The notes below the pieces were generated by a model. That model saw only the letters and a program-made list of their open reading frames with translations. It was not told the DNA's origin and searched no databases. The position numbers and the translations under genes are program-made. From Undaria pinnatifida (Eukaryota > Sar > Phaeophyceae > Laminariales > Alariaceae): a stretch of 64,000 nucleotides of DNA. The stretch lies in assembly GCA_012845835.1 (NCBI GenBank), contig JABAKD010000024.1, positions 9,987,103 through 10,051,102 on the forward strand. Reading direction: 5' to 3'. This document shows positions 1 to 64,000 of this stretch, one piece after another. Numbering within the stretch: position 1 is the first letter of the stretch; each line of letters opens with the position of its first letter.

Positions 1-316
1 TTTCTTCGCCGTAGTGTATATTTTGCGAGGTAACTACCCTGTGCGACGAGTGCCGCGTTGATTACATGGCAGTCAACGCGGGCGTAGTAGCCCTGGGTGG
101 ATATCCAACTGATCGCAGCAGAAAGGCCTCACTTATCCCAGACTAAGCACGGAGTACCCTAAAAGCGACCATGGAAAGTTACAACAGAAACATTGGTGCG
201 CCCCTGGTCTACCGTAGGATGCTTGTTGCTGCACTCTCTCGCTAACAGCATGGTCATTGTAATTCGATGCTGGCGACAACAACCAAAAGTTGCAACAGTA
301 AAAACGGTTAAAGAAC
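1..316. other. Intron sequence downstream of exon e63
   Basis: This is intron continuing to the left edge. I see no exon, RNA gene or clear repeat here apart from a short inverted pair around 54-80 (CGCGTTGA and TCAACGCG). The next exon of the giant gene lies off the window. Confidence 0.5.
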
Positions 317-604
317 CTCAACTGTGACGTCGCCGTCGAGGGTATCAACCAAGTCATTGTAGGAAAGCAGCATTCGGCTTCATCGGCACTATACCGGCAA
401 AAGGCAGTACTCAATCGGCACTATTGAGGGATTTTTTTGACGATATCAGGGTTAGCTTACCTCCATTGTGATATCGCCGTCGAGGGCACCAACTAAGCCA
501 TTGTAGGAAACCACCATTCGGCTTCATCGGCACTATACCGGCAAAAGGCAGTACTCAATCGGCACTATTGAGGGATTTTTTTGACGATATCAGGGTTAGC
601 TTAC

Positions 605-62725
<62,121 letters not shown>

Positions 62726-62939
62726 CTGCAAAAACAAATCGGAACGAAAGCAACAATTGCGGCGAACACTCTATCATCGCTTTGGTTCGTGCGCAGTGTT
62801 GGATTAACCAGGCTTAACTGCTGTACCCAGCCTTATGCAGGGTTACTAGTACACCCGCCTTGATTCGCCGGTAATCCCCAAAGCAACTTCCTACTTTTTC
62901 GTGCTGCTGTAGGGTTGATCGCGATGGAAAGACGCGATG

Positions 62940-64000
62940 TCATCTCTCTCCACATATAGCCAAGAGGCTGTCTCCAACTCCGGGGGCATACTTCTGGCGT
63001 CCCCGATTTGTGGTGGCAAGGGCACTGTTGAGTCGCTACATCATCATCTCTCTTTCTGCACAACCAAGAGGCTTTATCTAAACCCGGAGGCACACATATT
63101 GCGTCCCTGCCTTGTGCTTCCAACATACTGTTGAGTTGGCACATTATCATCCATCTCTCTGCACAGCTAAGAGACTTTTTCCAACCCCGAGGACACACTT
63201 TCCTCGTCCCCACTTTTCGGCTTCAGTATTACAGTTGAGTCGCCGTGTCATCACCTCTCTCTACCTTTCGCTCTTTCTCTACACAATCAAAAGGTTATTT
63301 ATCTACCCCCAGCGATACACTTACTGCGTCCCCGCTTTTGGTTCCTATGCTACTGTTTGGGCTGCCACATCAATTGGTTTGAATTATGTAGCGTTGCGGT
63401 AGAATCGTACTATCACCGTATGGCTTGCTCCAGACAGCGAGACGTTGAAGGTACCCGGCATGTCTACGTTTGGTCTATCTGTACAGTCACAGTGATGTTT
63501 CCAACCCCGTGGACACACTTATTGCGTCCCAGTTATTTGATTCCGCTATCAATGTTTGGCCGCCACATCAGTTGCTTCCAAATTTTGTTGCGTTGGCATC
63601 GTATGACACTATCGCCGCATTGTTTGCGCCATGAAGTCAGACGTTTAACGTACGCGACACGTCTAAAGTTGCTCTATATATACTACCAAAGGACTTTGTC
63701 CAACCCCAGGGACACATTCCTAGCGTCCCCAACTTTTGGTGCCAACATCGCCACTTGAACCACCATAAAAATTGCGTCGATTTGTGTTGCGTTGGCGTCG
63801 TATGAGACTGTCACCGTTTCTCTTGCACAAGAAGGTCAGCCGTTAAACGTACCCGCCACGTCTACAGTTTCTCTCTCTGTACAAGCCAAATGATTTGTCC
63901 AACCGCGGGGACGCACATCTTGCGTCCCCATGTTTTGCTTCCAACGCTACTGTTTGAGCCACCACGTCACTTGCCTCGAACTCTGTTGCATTGGCGTCGT
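62940..64000. repeat. 103/198-bp tandem satellite at the right edge
   Basis: Units marked by TCCAACCCC-GG-ACACACTT and TTGCGTCCC. Near 63028, 63131 and 63235 the spacing is 103-104 bases. From 63355, 63554, 63752 and 63952 it is 197-199, the longer unit having an extra block with GTTGCGTTGGCGTCGTATGA and CGTTAAACGTACC-CCACGTCTAC. Runs off the window. Confidence 0.88.

Noticed and set aside
62940-64000. CRISPR-like array
   Set aside because: Units are contiguous tandem repeats of 103 or 198 bases, without short identical repeats separated by unique spacers, in a eukaryotic intron.

Overview
The window is eukaryotic nuclear DNA. It shows no operons, ribosome binding sites or tightly packed genes. 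I read it as a slice through the inside of one enormous, intron-rich gene on the minus strand. Sixty-three coding exons lie between 62725 (5' side) and 605 (3' side). All use GT-AG borders, every junction is phase-compatible, and together they make one open frame of 10,650 bases (3,550 codons). Neither a start nor a stop codon of this gene is present, so it runs off both edges. Exons fill only about 17 percent of the span, and most introns are 0.3 to 2.1 kb. The protein style (tandem filamin-type Ig repeats, PA14 and fibronectin type III domains in a giant extracellular-looking polypeptide), the long introns and the TTAGGG-like tracts suggest a stramenopile, possibly a brown alga. That assignment is inference.

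Layout, 5' to 3' on the minus strand. Exons e1-e6 (62725-57988) carry copies of a recurrent beta-rich module that I cannot name with certainty, here called module X: a GSF-L-Y-G strand, a YDA-x-x-E-V-x-x-ALE-L segment, a V-x-VTF strand, then GD-x-P-x-L. Exons e7-e9 are PA14 domain 1. Exons e10-e17 are filamin-type repeats. Exons e18-e28 mix module X with filamin-type sequence. Exons e28-e30 are filamin-type and run into PA14 domain 2 (e30-e33). Exons e34-e40 are filamin-type with one module X. Exons e41-e50 are mostly module X. Exon e51 is filamin-type and leads into PA14 domain 3 (e51-e54). Exons e55-e63 are fibronectin type III domains, at least two of which seem to hold a module X inside them.

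The introns hold a dense set of repeats. There is a Tc1/mariner-like MITE family with CAGTNGNGG-CTCTATAGTGCCGG ends, a Harbinger-like element with TAA target duplications, a tRNA-derived SINE family, three more short dispersed families, several minisatellites, an 860-bp TTA array, a 588-bp ATCC array and a 103/198-bp satellite at the right edge. The most striking pattern is that about two dozen exons have a decayed partial copy (echo) in the adjoining intron, and nearly every echo covers one splice junction. I saw no convincing second gene on either strand and no functional RNA gene.
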